Positions 35,503 through 45,100 of a stretch of 64,000 nt of DNA are shown one piece after another. The stretch's first letter is position 1. Each line of letters begins with the position of its first letter. This stretch comes from Pseudomonas deceptionensis (GTDB taxonomy: Bacteria; Pseudomonadota; Gammaproteobacteria; Pseudomonadales; Pseudomonadaceae). The translations under genes and the position numbers were made by a program. The stretch covers positions 1-64,000 of the forward strand of contig NZ_FNUD01000002.1 in the NCBI RefSeq assembly GCF_900106095.1. Reading direction: 5' to 3'. A model generated the notes under the pieces. The model made no database searches and was not told the origin of the DNA. It saw only the letters and a list, made by a program, of their open reading frames with translations.

Positions 35503-36602
35503 CGAATGGGCCTCGACAACCCGGGCCACAGTTGCGCAATACCCTCGGCCTGAGTGTGTTCCCCCATCAACGCCAATAAAGACTGGAGCGTGGCCTGGCG
35601 GCTTTGCGGATCACCCCATACCGCCAGCGGCAGCTGCTGAACCAGTGAATAGACCTGGTTCAGGGAGACCAGTTGGCCAGAAAGCCCTTCCTCTCCCAAC
35701 TCCCGGCTCAGGTCCTGAATCTCGCCGGGATCGGTGCCGATACTCGCGTACCCCAACAAGCGCTGCAGCAAGGCCACGCCAGTGAGTTCACCCGCCGGCT
35801 CACGGGCAGGCGAGCGCTCGATAAACTGGCGACAACCGTGCAGGATGCTGCCCAGTTGGCCGCAGGCCTGTAGCCCCAGGAGCAAGGTACGCAACTTGTC
35901 TGTCGGTACCGACGGACGATACGCAGCGATGTCATCCGCTAGGGCCCGGCCCATCATGTTCAAGCCGGTATCGACCCCTTCTTCGCCGAGCAACCCCAGC
36001 AATGCCTGCGTGATGCTCACCAGCGATTGCTTCATCACCACGCTGGAGTAATACAGCGTGCGAACGGCCTGACACAAAGACGCATCACCATTGGCAGTCT
36101 TCAGCGCCCGGGCAATGTTCACGCCTGCCTGGATCTGCCGCAGAAAACGTACCTGCACCTGCTCTTGAAAAGCCTGTGCCTGAACAGCATCCGGCACTCG
36201 CCCTTGTGCATGCGCCTGGGCCGTCACGTGCTGCAGTACAACATAGGTACGGGCCGGATCGTCACCGGTCAGCGCCAGCAAACTCTCGACACTGGGCCTG
36301 GACATGAGCTCCTGACGGACTTGCCGGGTCAACTGCCCCAGGCTGACCTGAGCGGGATGCCCCAACTGCTCATACAACTCGTTGAGTTGCTGAATACCCT
36401 GAACTTTCAGCACCGGGGTATCCGTTCTCAGATTACGTCTGGACTGGACTTTGCTGCTGCTCTCGACCTGCTGGCTGAACAGCATGCCGACTTCCTCGAC
36501 GGCATTTTGCTGGGATACCTGCGGGGCTTGCGCTCGGGCTTCCCGCAGGGAGACAAGCGGGATGGAGACCGACGTAACATCGTTTCGCACGTCAACTTTC
36601 AT
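35499..36602 (-). CDS. hrpJ: T3SS gatekeeper HrpJ (SctW)
   Basis: 367 residues from the ATG at 36602; a longer open frame upstream runs through the promoter. Helical protein of the YopN/HrpJ family (TDTPVLKVQGIQQLNELYEQ, RTYVVLQHVTAQAHAQGRVP, LNMMGRALADDIAAYRPSVP, ending TQAEGIAQLWPGL). Expected to control the order of translocator and effector secretion. First gene of the minus-strand operon of eleven T3SS genes, behind a canonical hrp box. Confidence 0.9.
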   Translation of the reverse strand: MKVDVRNDVTSVSIPLVSLREARAQAPQVSQQNAVEEVGMLFSQQVESSSKVQSRRNLRTDTPVLKVQGIQQLNELYEQLGHPAQVSLGQLTRQVRQELMSRPSVESLLALTGDDPARTYVVLQHVTAQAHAQGRVPDAVQAQAFQEQVQVRFLRQIQAGVNIARALKTANGDASLCQAVRTLYYSSVVMKQSLVSITQALLGLLGEEGVDTGLNMMGRALADDIAAYRPSVPTDKLRTLLLGLQACGQLGSILHGCRQFIERSPAREPAGELTGVALLQRLLGYASIGTDPGEIQDLSRELGEEGLSGQLVSLNQVYSLVQQLPLAVWGDPQSRQATLQSLLALMGEHTQAEGIAQLWPGLSRPIR

Positions 36603-36632
36603 AGAGATGCCATCAAGGAAGTTTCGAGTACC

Positions 36633-36661
36633 TGTGTGGTCGTCCACAGGCAAACGGTTCC
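36633..36661 (-). promoter_or_regulatory. hrp box of the hrpJ-hrcU operon
   Basis: On the minus strand GGAACC-N16-CCACACA, a perfect match to GGAACC-N16-CCACNNA, ending 30 bases before the hrpJ ATG. Confidence 0.95.
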
Positions 36662-36793
36662 TTGGTCGTTCAGCGGCATCTTTTGTGAAAAAAATGGCAC
36701 AAGAAAAAAGCCGCCATGCAAAAAACAGCACTGAAAAGTCGCGAACAACAATAAATTTTCATAAAAAACAGACAGATAAAATCTGTCCGTCAT

Positions 36794-36810
36794 TGGCACA
36801 AGCGATGCTT
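36794..36810 (+). promoter_or_regulatory. Sigma-54 (-24/-12) promoter of hrpL
   Basis: TGGCAC-N6-TGCTT, with invariant GG and GC separated by 10 bases as required for RpoN promoters, 50 bases before the hrpL start. HrpS from the other end of the island is the expected activator. A second TGGCAC further upstream lacks a correctly spaced GC. Confidence 0.88.
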
Positions 36811-36860
36811 AGCAGGTCCTCGTCGAAACTATTTCGACAGCCTTCACTCGAGGATAAAGA

Positions 36861-37400
36861 ATGAATCACTTGGATGATGTTTTAGCGCCTACCCTTTTGC
36901 CCCCCCCATGCGATCCGCTGGACCTGTCGCCAGAGCTCCAGAAAAAACTGCGCATGTTTATTCATAAACGCGTCCTGAATCCGGAAGATGCAGACGATAT
37001 TTTTCAATTAACCTGCCTTGAGGCCTGGCGCAGCAAAGGCCGCTTCAACGGCCAGGCCGCGCTCAGCACCTGGATGTGCGGCATTGCGCAAAACCTGATC
37101 CGCAGTCACTTTCGCCGCCTGTACGCCAAGCCAGTGCATTGCGAGTTCGACGAGATGATGTGCCATGAGGAGAACTGCGCCCAGGACCCGGGCGGGCAGT
37201 TCGAGGTCAGCCGGCGACTTGAACTCACGCTCAATGCCATCAACCGGCTGCCGACTGAAATGCGCAATACGTTGTATGCATCACTGGAAACCGGGGGCAG
37301 CTACCGAGAAACGGCCAGTGCCCTGGAGATACCCATCGGTACGGTTCGCTCGCGCATCTCTCGTGCACGCGAACAACTCAAGATTGCGACCCACTGCTAG
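36861..37400 (+). CDS. hrpL: ECF-type RNA polymerase sigma factor HrpL
   Basis: 179 residues. Sigma-70 region 2 (about 23-95: LNPEDADDIFQLTCLEAWRS and LSTWMCGIAQNLIRSHFRRL) and region 4 (about 120-175: LNAINRLPTEMRNTLYASLE, then SYRETASALEIPIGTVRSRI, a helix-turn-helix). Should direct polymerase to the four hrp boxes in this window. ATG preceded by a GAGGA-type Shine-Dalgarno. Divergent from the hrpJ operon, as in P. syringae. Confidence 0.93.
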   Translation: MNHLDDVLAPTLLPPPCDPLDLSPELQKKLRMFIHKRVLNPEDADDIFQLTCLEAWRSKGRFNGQAALSTWMCGIAQNLIRSHFRRLYAKPVHCEFDEMMCHEENCAQDPGGQFEVSRRLELTLNAINRLPTEMRNTLYASLETGGSYRETASALEIPIGTVRSRISRAREQLKIATHC

Positions 37401-37517
37401 AGCTGCCATGGGCCATATCAGCACTGCCGTTTTGAACGGGTGCGCAACAGGGAAGTTAGCCCTGCTTTTAGGTGAGATTGAGCCAGTGAACTGTCAGTCG
37501 CATGATTGTGCTGCCAG

Positions 37518-37547
37518 CCATGGGGCTACTGTTGAGGTAGCCCATGG
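37518..37547. terminator. Hairpin between convergent hrpL and MFS genes
   Basis: Inverted repeat CCATGGGGCTAC / GTAGCC-CATGG around a 7-base loop; no T-run, so a factor-independent terminator only weakly. Sits in the 193-bp gap between the two gene ends, where I see nothing else. Confidence 0.5.
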
Positions 37548-37593
37548 TTGAAGGCAAACAGCACCTGGGCCGGTGCCGGTACGACTGGGGCGT

Positions 37594-38811
37594 TTAGACT
37601 TTTTTGGTGCGCGGCAGCAAGATGGCCAGCACGCCGAACAACGGCAGATACGAGCACAGGCCGTATACATACTCGATGCCATGAATGTCAGCCAGATGGC
37701 CGAGCAAGGCTGCACCAATCCCGCCGAAGCCAAACATCAAACCGAAGAAGATACCGGCGATCATCCCCACATTGCCCGGCACCAACTCCTGGGCGTACAC
37801 CACGATCGCCGAGAATGCCGACGCCAAAATAAACCCGATGATGACGCTAAGAACACTGGTCCAGAACAGGTCGGCGTAGGGCAGCAGCAAGGTGAACGGC
37901 GCGACCCCGAGAATCGAGAACCAGATCACCGCCTTGCGGCCGATACGATCACCGATCGGGCCACCAAAAAACGTACCCGCCGCGACAGCGCCCAGGAACA
38001 GGAACAAATACAGCTGTGAAGTAGCGACCGACACGTCGAACTTCTCAATCAGGAAGAAGGTGTAATAACTGGTCAGGCTCGCCATGTAGAAATACTTGGA
38101 GAACACCAGCAAACCAAGCACCACCAACGCACTGAGTACGCGCTGCTTTGAAAGCCCGTGGGTAGCCTTCTGCCCGGCTTTGAGCTTGAAGAGGTTCAAG
38201 TGGTTACGGTACCAGCGGCTGATGACATACAGCAGCCCGACCGCGAACAGCGCAAACAGTCCGAACCAGGCAACGTTGCCCTGGCCAAAGGGAATGATGA
38301 TCGCTGCCGCCAGCAATGGCCCAAAGGCTGAGCCGGCATTGCCACCGACTTGAAAGGTTGATTGCGCCAAACCGTAGCGCCCGCCCGAAGCCAGTCTCGC
38401 CACCCGGGAAGCTTCCGGGTGAAAGGTTGAGGAACCGACCCCCACCAGGCCTGCTGCCAGCAAAATCAGCGGAAAGCTGCCGACTTGCGACAGCATCAGA
38501 ATCCCGATCAGGGTGCACACCATACCGGCCGGCAACAGCAACGGATTCGGATGACGATCGGTGTAGTACCCCACCCAGGGCTGCAACAGTGAAGCGGTGA
38601 GCTGAAACGTCAGCGTAATCAGCCCGATCTGGGTAAACGTCAGGTCATATTTGGCCTTGAGCATCGGATAGATCGACGGCAGCACCGCCTGGATCAAGTC
38701 ATTGATCAGATGCGCCAGCGCCACGGCACCGATGATGCGCATGACGAGCGGGCTGGACTGAGGGGTTTGCGAAGCGGTACTTGTTGTTGTTTGAGCGTTG
38801 CTAAGAGCCAT
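37594..38811 (-). CDS. MFS transporter, fosmidomycin-resistance (Fsr)-like
   Basis: 405 residues, twelve transmembrane helices. Resembles the Fsr group: HLINDLIQAVLPSIYPMLKA, LLQPWVGYYTDRHPNPLLLP, STFHPEASRVARLASGGRYG LAQSTFQVGG and DRIGRKAVIWFSILGVAP. Fsr proteins export fosmidomycin and related compounds; the true substrate here is unknown. Convergent to hrpL, upstream of tRNA-Met on the opposite strand. Confidence 0.88.
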   Translation of the reverse strand: MALSNAQTTTSTASQTPQSSPLVMRIIGAVALAHLINDLIQAVLPSIYPMLKAKYDLTFTQIGLITLTFQLTASLLQPWVGYYTDRHPNPLLLPAGMVCTLIGILMLSQVGSFPLILLAAGLVGVGSSTFHPEASRVARLASGGRYGLAQSTFQVGGNAGSAFGPLLAAAIIIPFGQGNVAWFGLFALFAVGLLYVISRWYRNHLNLFKLKAGQKATHGLSKQRVLSALVVLGLLVFSKYFYMASLTSYYTFFLIEKFDVSVATSQLYLFLFLGAVAAGTFFGGPIGDRIGRKAVIWFSILGVAPFTLLLPYADLFWTSVLSVIIGFILASAFSAIVVYAQELVPGNVGMIAGIFFGLMFGFGGIGAALLGHLADIHGIEYVYGLCSYLPLFGVLAILLPRTKKV

Positions 38812-38944
38812 AAGAGTTTCCGGACATCAGGTGAATGCGCGCTTGCAGGTGCTTCAATGTGCCATTTTTTTACAACATATTGCCATCCAAGCGCCGGAAA
38901 ACCTTAAGCAGTTGATAGGACAAAGAATTTTTTAAGATATTTGC

Positions 38945-38973
38945 TTGACACATGTCCATTACGAGGGAATAAT
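38945..38973 (+). promoter_or_regulatory. Sigma-70 promoter of tRNA-Met
   Basis: TTGACA, 17-base spacer, AATAAT, ending ten bases before the mature tRNA start. A GC-rich discriminator (GCGCGCC) follows, as is typical for stable RNA genes. Confidence 0.88.
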
Positions 38974-38983
38974 GCGCGCCATT

Positions 38984-39060
38984 GGCTACATAGCTCAGTT
39001 GGTTAGAGCATAGCATTCATAATGCTGGGGTCCGGGGTTCAAGTCCCTGTGTAGCCACCA
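38984..39060 (+). tRNA. tRNA-Met (elongator, anticodon CAT)
   Basis: 77 nt with acceptor stem GGCTACA/TGTAGCC, D-arm AGCTCAGTTGGTTAGAGC, anticodon loop TTCATAA (CAT), T-arm GGGTTCAAGTCCC-like and encoded CCA. Acceptor starts with a normal G-C pair, so it is the elongator, not initiator, type. In P. aeruginosa a tRNA-Met directly follows ychF; here the T3SS and flanking genes lie between. Confidence 0.96.
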
Positions 39061-39101
39061 AACGCTTGTTTACAGATGTCTCCATGAGTCTATAAACAGT
39101 A

Positions 39102-39131
39102 CAAGAAGCCCGCCTAGTGCGGGCTTTCTTG
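39102..39131 (+). terminator. Terminator of tRNA-Met
   Basis: CAAGAAGCCCGC-CTAGT-GCGGGCTTTCTTG: strong inverted repeat ending in a T-rich tract, 41 bases after the tRNA. Confidence 0.9.
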
Positions 39132-39196
39132 TGTCTGGGGTATTCGTTTTCTCACGCCATGCCCCCGCACAGCCAACTCGGAAATCGGACACGGGC

Positions 39197-39541
39197 TTAT
39201 TCTTGCCTGACAATATCGACCGATATCTCCACCGCCTGAATCGCCCCTCTGTTTTCTAGCCAGTGCGTGGTGTGCCTGTCCTCGGGCCAGCCGACACCCG
39301 GGCCATAATCCGTGGCGACACCATTACGATGGTCAGTTATCACTCCGTGCAGAATGTAGACGGTGCCTGGCCTGTCTATATGGTTGTGAACCGGCCCAAA
39401 AACGCCTCCAGGCTCAATCGTCACCATACGCATGCGAAGCTGGCGCCCTGCCATTCCCTCGATCTCAGGGCCCAGGTCAATGGCGGCAAGCAGTTTGACC
39501 GTCACGCCTTTCGTTTCAGGTGCCACCTGTTCGTTCCTCAT
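39197..39541 (-). CDS. Cupin-domain protein
   Basis: 114 residues from the ATG at 39541 (MRNEQVAPETKGVTVKLLAA), which has a good AGAGGTGG Shine-Dalgarno. Cupin core: MVTIEPGGVFGPVHNHIDRPGTVYILHGVI with metal-type histidines, and second motif WPEDRHTTHWLENRG. Small single-domain cupins bind a metal and may be enzymes or sensors; the substrate cannot be told. Single gene between two tRNA genes. Confidence 0.85.
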   Translation of the reverse strand: MRNEQVAPETKGVTVKLLAAIDLGPEIEGMAGRQLRMRMVTIEPGGVFGPVHNHIDRPGTVYILHGVITDHRNGVATDYGPGVGWPEDRHTTHWLENRGAIQAVEISVDIVRQE

Positions 39542-39671
39542 CGCGCCCACCTCTTTGTAAGGACAACGCCTTACTGAAAGTAGACACCCTAAAAGGCGTA
39601 ATGAGTGGCGAGGCGACAAAGGGTTGTTCATCACAAGAATGGACAGAACGGGTTTGCAAACATCTGCAACG

Positions 39672-39715
39672 ACCACAAACAAAAAACCCCCGAGGCCGTG
39701 AGGCATCAGGGGTTT
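39672..39715 (-). terminator. Terminator of tRNA-Phe
   Basis: On the minus strand AACCCCTGATGCC / GGCCTCGGGGGTT stem-loop followed by a run of T (TTTTTTG), just downstream of the tRNA-Phe 3' end. Confidence 0.88.
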
Positions 39716-39723
39716 TGGTGTTG

Positions 39724-39799
39724 TGGTGCCCAGAGACGGAATCGAACCGCCGACACGGGGATTTTCAATCCCCTGCTCTACCGACTGAGCTATCTGGGC
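39724..39799 (-). tRNA. tRNA-Phe (anticodon GAA)
   Basis: 76 nt on the minus strand: acceptor GCCCAGA/TCTGGGC, D-arm AGCTCAGTCGGTAGAGC, anticodon loop TTGAAAA (GAA), T-arm GGCGGTTCGATTCCGTC and encoded CCA at 39724-39726. Confidence 0.97.
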
Positions 39800-39808
39800 A
39801 AGGGTGCA

Positions 39809-39838
39809 ATTAAACGTGTTTTACACTCGGGACGTCAA
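39809..39838 (-). promoter_or_regulatory. Sigma-70 promoter of tRNA-Phe
   Basis: On the minus strand TTGACG, 18-base spacer, TTTAAT, ending 9 bases before the mature 5' end. Confidence 0.65.
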
Positions 39839-39919
39839 TCAACAAATAAAAAAAAGATCAATAAATACCTGTGCTTACGATTATCCGTTATTTGAGAAAG
39901 CGCCCCCGCCAGCCGAGCA

Positions 39920-41332
39920 TCAAGCCTCAGGCAGAATTTTCCCCGGGTTCATCAAGCCCAACGGATCGAGTGCCTGCTTGACCAGACGCATGACGCCGAG
40001 TGCGGCACCATGCTCAAGAGGCATGTACTTTATCTTTCCCGAACCGATGCCATGCTCACCGGTGCACGTGCCTTCCAGGGCAATAGCGCGCTCTACCACA
40101 CGCTCATTGAGCGCTTCGGCCTCAGCCATTTCAGCCTCGTTATCCGGGTCGACCACCAACCCCAAGTGGAAGTTGCCGTCCCCCACATGCCCGACCATGC
40201 CGACGAAAAAAGAGACCCTGGCCACATCTTCAGCGGTTTCGGCAATGCATTGGGTCAGCGCCGAAATAGGTACACATACGTCGGTGCTCCAGATCCGCGC
40301 ATTCGGGCGCATGGACTGCATCGCATAGTGAACATTGTGCCGGGCGCGCCACAGCGCATTACGTGCATCTGCATCGGCGGCTGCCTGAAACCCCAGTGCC
40401 GCGTTGCTTTCGACAAGTTCCCGCGTTAGTTCGACCTGCTCGGCCACACTGGCCGGGGAACCGGCGAACTCAAAAAACAGCGTCGGCATCTCGGCCAGCC
40501 CCATCTGCGAGAAGCGGTTGACGGCCTGCACCGTGCGCGCATCGAGCAATTCGACCCGTGACACCGGGATGCCGTATTGGATGATGGACACCACCGAGCT
40601 GACCGCCGCGGCAATCGTCGGGAAGGTGCAGACTGCCGCACAGATGGTTTCCGGGATGCCGTAAAGGCGCAGCGTGACTTCGGTGATGATCCCCAGCGTG
40701 CCTTCCGAGCCGACAAACAAACGCGTCAGATCGTAGCCTGCGGCCGACTTTCGCGCGCGGCCGCCTGTCTTGATCACCTGGCCATCAGCGAGCACTACGG
40801 TGAGGTTCAATACATTCTCGCGCATGGTCCCATAGCGCACTGCATTGGTACCTGAAGCACGGGTGGCCGCCATGCCGCCCAAGGTGCTTTCACCTCCGGG
40901 ATCGACCGGAAAGAACAAACCAGTGGTGCGCAGTTCGGCATTGAGCTGCATCCGGGTGACGCCCGCCTCTACCGTGACATCCAGATCATCGGGACGCACA
41001 GCGATGATTCGCTGCATGCGGCTCAGGTCGATACAAACCCCACCCAGAGTGGCGCCCACATGCCCTTCCAGTGAAGTCCCCCCGCCAAAGGCAATGATCG
41101 GCACCCGCTGCGCTGCGCAGAGTTTTACGATGGCCGCGACCTCGGCAGTGGACTCGGCGTAACACACCGCATCCGGCGGCAAAGACGGGTGGTATGACTC
41201 ACCGCGCCCGTGTTGCTCGCACTCGGCACGGCTGGTGCTTAGTCGCTCACCGAGAAGCTCGTACAGGGCATCGAGCAAAGTGGGCATGGAAGAAGGCTGA
41301 AGCGCTTGGGTAGAGGCCATGGAAACGTCCAT
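39920..41332 (-). CDS. FAD-linked oxidase / D-2-hydroxyacid dehydrogenase (GlcD/DLD family)
   Basis: 470 residues (ATG 41332; 41320 also possible). FAD-binding PCMH domain: AAIVKLCAAQRVPIIAFGGG TSLEGH, DVTVEAGVTRMQLNAELR, FFPVDPGGESTLGGMAATRA SGTNAVRYG and LFVGSEGTLGIITEVTLRLY. C-terminal vanillyl-alcohol-oxidase type domain with HVGDGNFHLGLVVDPD and CTGEHGIGSGKIKYM, whose histidines bind metal and substrate. Likely oxidises D-lactate, glycolate or a similar 2-hydroxyacid. Divergent from a GntR regulator, which probably controls it through the operator in the gap. Confidence 0.88.
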   Translation of the reverse strand: MDVSMASTQALQPSSMPTLLDALYELLGERLSTSRAECEQHGRGESYHPSLPPDAVCYAESTAEVAAIVKLCAAQRVPIIAFGGGTSLEGHVGATLGGVCIDLSRMQRIIAVRPDDLDVTVEAGVTRMQLNAELRTTGLFFPVDPGGESTLGGMAATRASGTNAVRYGTMRENVLNLTVVLADGQVIKTGGRARKSAAGYDLTRLFVGSEGTLGIITEVTLRLYGIPETICAAVCTFPTIAAAVSSVVSIIQYGIPVSRVELLDARTVQAVNRFSQMGLAEMPTLFFEFAGSPASVAEQVELTRELVESNAALGFQAAADADARNALWRARHNVHYAMQSMRPNARIWSTDVCVPISALTQCIAETAEDVARVSFFVGMVGHVGDGNFHLGLVVDPDNEAEMAEAEALNERVVERAIALEGTCTGEHGIGSGKIKYMPLEHGAALGVMRLVKQALDPLGLMNPGKILPEA

Positions 41333-41364
41333 ATTATTGTTGGGGGACGAATCTAAGGTACAAC

Positions 41365-41380
41365 AACTAGTATACAAGTT
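41365..41380. promoter_or_regulatory. GntR/FadR-type operator
   Basis: AACTAGTATACAAGTT: near-perfect 16-bp palindrome (7 of 8 pairs) centred on GTATAC, like known FadR-subfamily operators. It lies between the divergent oxidase and regulator genes, 32 bases before the oxidase start. Confidence 0.7.
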
Positions 41381-41457
41381 TAAAGCTGCCGTTCCGTTAT
41401 CATGGCGATCCCACAGCCTTGAGCCATGGCTCGGCGAAGAAAACCTGCGTAGACCCG

Positions 41458-42174
41458 ATGAGCAAACCCGTAGAAAAATCCCTCGCCGTGCGCCTGGCTG
41501 ACAACATCCGTGAAGCCATCGTCTCGGCACGGCTGGATTTGGGCGAAGCGCTTTCCGAAGAGAGCCTGGCTGCCGCCTTTGAAGTGAGTCGCACGCCGGT
41601 GCGCGAGGCACTGGCATTGCTGCAAACCGAAGGGCTGGTAAACGTGGTGGCCAAGTCCGGCAGCTACGTGTTCAGCCCGAGCGAAGACGATATTGTCGAG
41701 CTGTGCGAGCACCGTGTGACGCTCGAAGTCGAGGCCTCGCGCCGTTCGCTTGAGCGCAACCCTGAAGCCACGCTGCAAGCGATGCGTGACGCCCTGGCGC
41801 AGATGATCAGTGCGCTGGAGCAGGATGACCGACTGAGTTATGGCGCCGCCGACACTGAGTTTCACTTGAGCTTTTTCAAGTACAGCGCCAATCGTTACCT
41901 GGTGGATGCCTACGAACGAAATCTGGGCCGTGTCGCGGCGTTGCGCACGCACCTGGCCCGACGCGCCCGGCATGAGCCGGACCGTTCGTTCAATGATCAC
42001 CGTCGAATGATCGAGCTGGCCGAGACGGGCAAATATGGCGCCCTGGCGACGCTGCTCAGCCGCCATATTCTGCGAACCCGCGAGAGCTACATCGCGACCC
42101 TGCGTGAACGCCAGGAGCTGCAGGGGCAGAACAGTGACCGGGTGGAGAAGATGCGCCGCAAGCTGCGTTTGTAG
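41458..42174 (+). CDS. GntR-family regulator, FadR/FCD subfamily
   Basis: 238 residues from the ATG at 41458. N-terminal winged helix (SLAVRLADNIREAIVSARLD, GEALSEESLAAAFEVSRTPV REALALLQTEGLV) and an all-helical FCD ligand domain with metal/ligand residues of the usual type (DTEFHLSFFKYSANRY, FNDHRRMIELAETG, LLSRHI). Probably senses a small organic acid and regulates the divergent FAD-linked oxidase. Confidence 0.9.
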   Translation: MSKPVEKSLAVRLADNIREAIVSARLDLGEALSEESLAAAFEVSRTPVREALALLQTEGLVNVVAKSGSYVFSPSEDDIVELCEHRVTLEVEASRRSLERNPEATLQAMRDALAQMISALEQDDRLSYGAADTEFHLSFFKYSANRYLVDAYERNLGRVAALRTHLARRARHEPDRSFNDHRRMIELAETGKYGALATLLSRHILRTRESYIATLRERQELQGQNSDRVEKMRRKLRL

Positions 42175-42188
42175 CGAGCGGTCGCCCC

Positions 42189-45100
42189 TTATTTGTCCCC
42201 GGGATTCAACTCCCCATCAACCAGCCTCGACACTACGTTATTCAAGCGCTGCAACAACGCCTTGATCCCACTGGAAGACTCGAGGCTCAAGGGCTCATTC
42301 AACAACGCGTTCTCGCACTCATTGCAGGCCGCCGTCAAAGTGACGGCGCCTACCGTGGCAAATGAACCATGCATCCGGTGCACATGGCCGACCAGTTTCG
42401 AAGTGTTGGCTTCCTGCAAAGCCTGTTGCGCCTTCGCCAGATCCTCCTGCATGGTGGTGATAAACAACCGTTGCATCATCGGCGAAAGCGTAATCCAGCC
42501 TTCAAGATCATCCGCCGGCAGGACCGCAGCAGGAACCTCCAATGCGGGTAACTGCCCCCGTGCAGATTGCGGGCAGTAGGCTGACAGGGTCTGACGCAAT
42601 GTTGTCAGGCTCAAGGGTTTAACCAGCCACACATTCATCCCGGCCTCCAGGCATTGCTCGCCTTCTTCGCGCAAGGCATTGGCGGTCACGCCAATAATCG
42701 GCACTTGCGGATCCAGCTCACGCAAGCGACGTGCGAGCTGATAGCCATCGAGTCTGGGCATATTCACGTCAGTGATCACCAGATCGAACGAGGCCTCGTC
42801 CCAGCGCAGCAATGCTTGCACGCCATCTTCTGCCAACGTCACTTGAACGCCCAAAGCCTGTAGTTGCTCCTTGAGGATTTCCCGGTTGATGGGATTGTCT
42901 TCGGCAACCAAGACGCTCAACGCCATGTTTGCAACAGGTTCGGCCACGCTGGCGGTCACCTCCGGTACGGTTCCCCGCGCCACCTGCATCAAGGTTCTGG
43001 CAATGGCCCGGATGTCATGGGCATTGACCTCCCAGCCTCGAGACGTTCTTTGGGGCAGGCTGCGGCCCGACGCCGTCGCGATCACTCGCTCACCCTGCCA
43101 TTGCGACGCCTGCAACGGATCCGGATCGACATCCAGAAGTATTGCGTTGCTGTCTTTAGTCTCTGACGCCGGTAACACCTTCGCCCGCGCTCCCCAACGA
43201 CCTAGCCAGTCAATCAGGCTCTGGCCGACATCCTTGAACGGCGCGTGGACATAAATACTCACTTCATCAAGATCAATATCAGCACTGTTGACCAGCGACC
43301 CGCTAACGATGGGCAGGCGTATATGCAGTGAAAAACTGCTGCCCAGCCCAGGCTCACTGACCACCCGCAAGTTAGCGCCCATCAATTCGCTCAGTCGGGA
43401 GCAAATGGACAAGCCCAGCCCGGCGCCACCTGCACGCTCGCTGCCACCCACCTGGGAAAAAGGCTTGAACAGGAGCGATAGCTGCTGCTCGCTGATTCCG
43501 ACGCCGCTATCCGACACTTGCCACTGCAGCGACACATGGCCCGATTCAATATCCGTCACCTTCAGCCTGAGAACCACTTGGCCGGAGTCAGTGAACTTGA
43601 TTGCGTTACTCAGCAAGTTGTTAATGATTTGCCGGATCCGCACGGCATCCCCGCACAAAAGAGCCGGCAGGGTGGCATCCGCACAAGCGAATATTTTTAA
43701 ACCTTTATTGCTCGCCGCGGCAGAGTAACTGCGCACGGCATCCTCGAAGACATCCAGAGGGCTAAAGGTTTTGGTTTCTACCGCCATTTGCCCGGACTCG
43801 ATCTTGGACACGTCCAGCACATCGCTGATCAACTGGAACAGGACGGTGGATGAGCGCTGAATGGTTTGCAGATACTCGTGCTGACGCCCATTAAGCGGCG
43901 TGAGTTCCAGCAACTCGATATTGCCCAGCACACCGTACAAGGGCGTGCGAATCTCATGGCTCATGGTGGCCAAAAACATGGTTTTAGCTTTGCTGGCTTC
44001 ATCGGCCGAACGACGTGCCTGCTCCATCAGGTTAGCGTCGTCTACATGCCGCGTAACGTCGTTGAAGCCACAGAGCACTACGTCCTTGCCTTTGTAACGG
44101 GTGAAGGCGAAACAGGCCTGGAGATGACGCCCCGCCACCTCAATCTGAACCTCACCCGGCTCCTGCGCATCATAATCGCGCTTCAACAGGGCGATCAGTT
44201 CTGGGGTGCCCTGCCATTCGTGCGCCCGCTGGTTTTCCAGCAAGACGACACCGGTACCGCGCTCGACCACACACAGCCCAACGGGCGCGCTATCGAGCAT
44301 GACCCGGCTGAACTCTTCACTTTCGGTCAGGGACTGGCTGGCCCGCTGGGCGGGTTCAATGATCTGGGCTCGATACCAGCGGTTGACGCGCCAGCCGATC
44401 AATACAAACAGCAGGAGCAGACAGACCGCGCCCATCACTGGCCAGATCGCATAGCCGAAAAAGTTCTGATAGCTGGTCGCGTACAAACCAATCCAGGGCT
44501 CGGTGCCACCGGAGCTCAATTTAAAACGCAAACCATCGCGGGTAAAACTCAAGCCCAATGGCAGCTTGCCCACCTGCGGATCGTCTCCCAGCAGCACGTC
44601 ACCGGCTGGAGAGATCAGGGTCAGACGACTGTTGGTGGGGCGCATCAGCAAGCGCTTTTGATCACTGACATCGCTGACATCCACCAATGCGGCGAGCACC
44701 ACCGTGCCGTCTTCGTCAGGCGCGGGCATAAAGCGCGGGGAAATATCGACGCCTATGGCGCCCACAATGTACTTGTGGTTCTGGATCAAGTCGGGGGGCG
44801 CTCTTAACCAGACCAAGTGTTCGCTGTTTATCGCATCACGAGCAGGCACAAGTGCATCGTGCAAACGCTTTTCAACTTCAAAAAAATTGCTTTTAAACAG
44901 CCAGGCATACTCGCGCGTGTCATCGATGCCAGGCACGGCGATGGTGAACTGATTGGCAGGGGAAAAAACAAACACTTGCGGTGCCGAGTGGTAGGAGTTG
45001 GACCAGTAAGCCGCAAAAAGGTCGGTCAATTGAACCCCGAATGCGTAGGCACCCTGCATGTTGTCGGGCGTAAAACTGCCACGCTGACTCACCGTAAACG

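Noticed and set aside
36671..36690. Second sigma-54 promoter before hrpL (TGGCAC near 36694)
   Set aside because: The GG and next GC are 12 bases apart in between, not 10, so it does not fit the -24/-12 spacing.
43866..44807. 313-residue open frame opposite the RcsC-like kinase
   Set aside because: Antisense shadow; the kinase frame has clear domains on the other strand.
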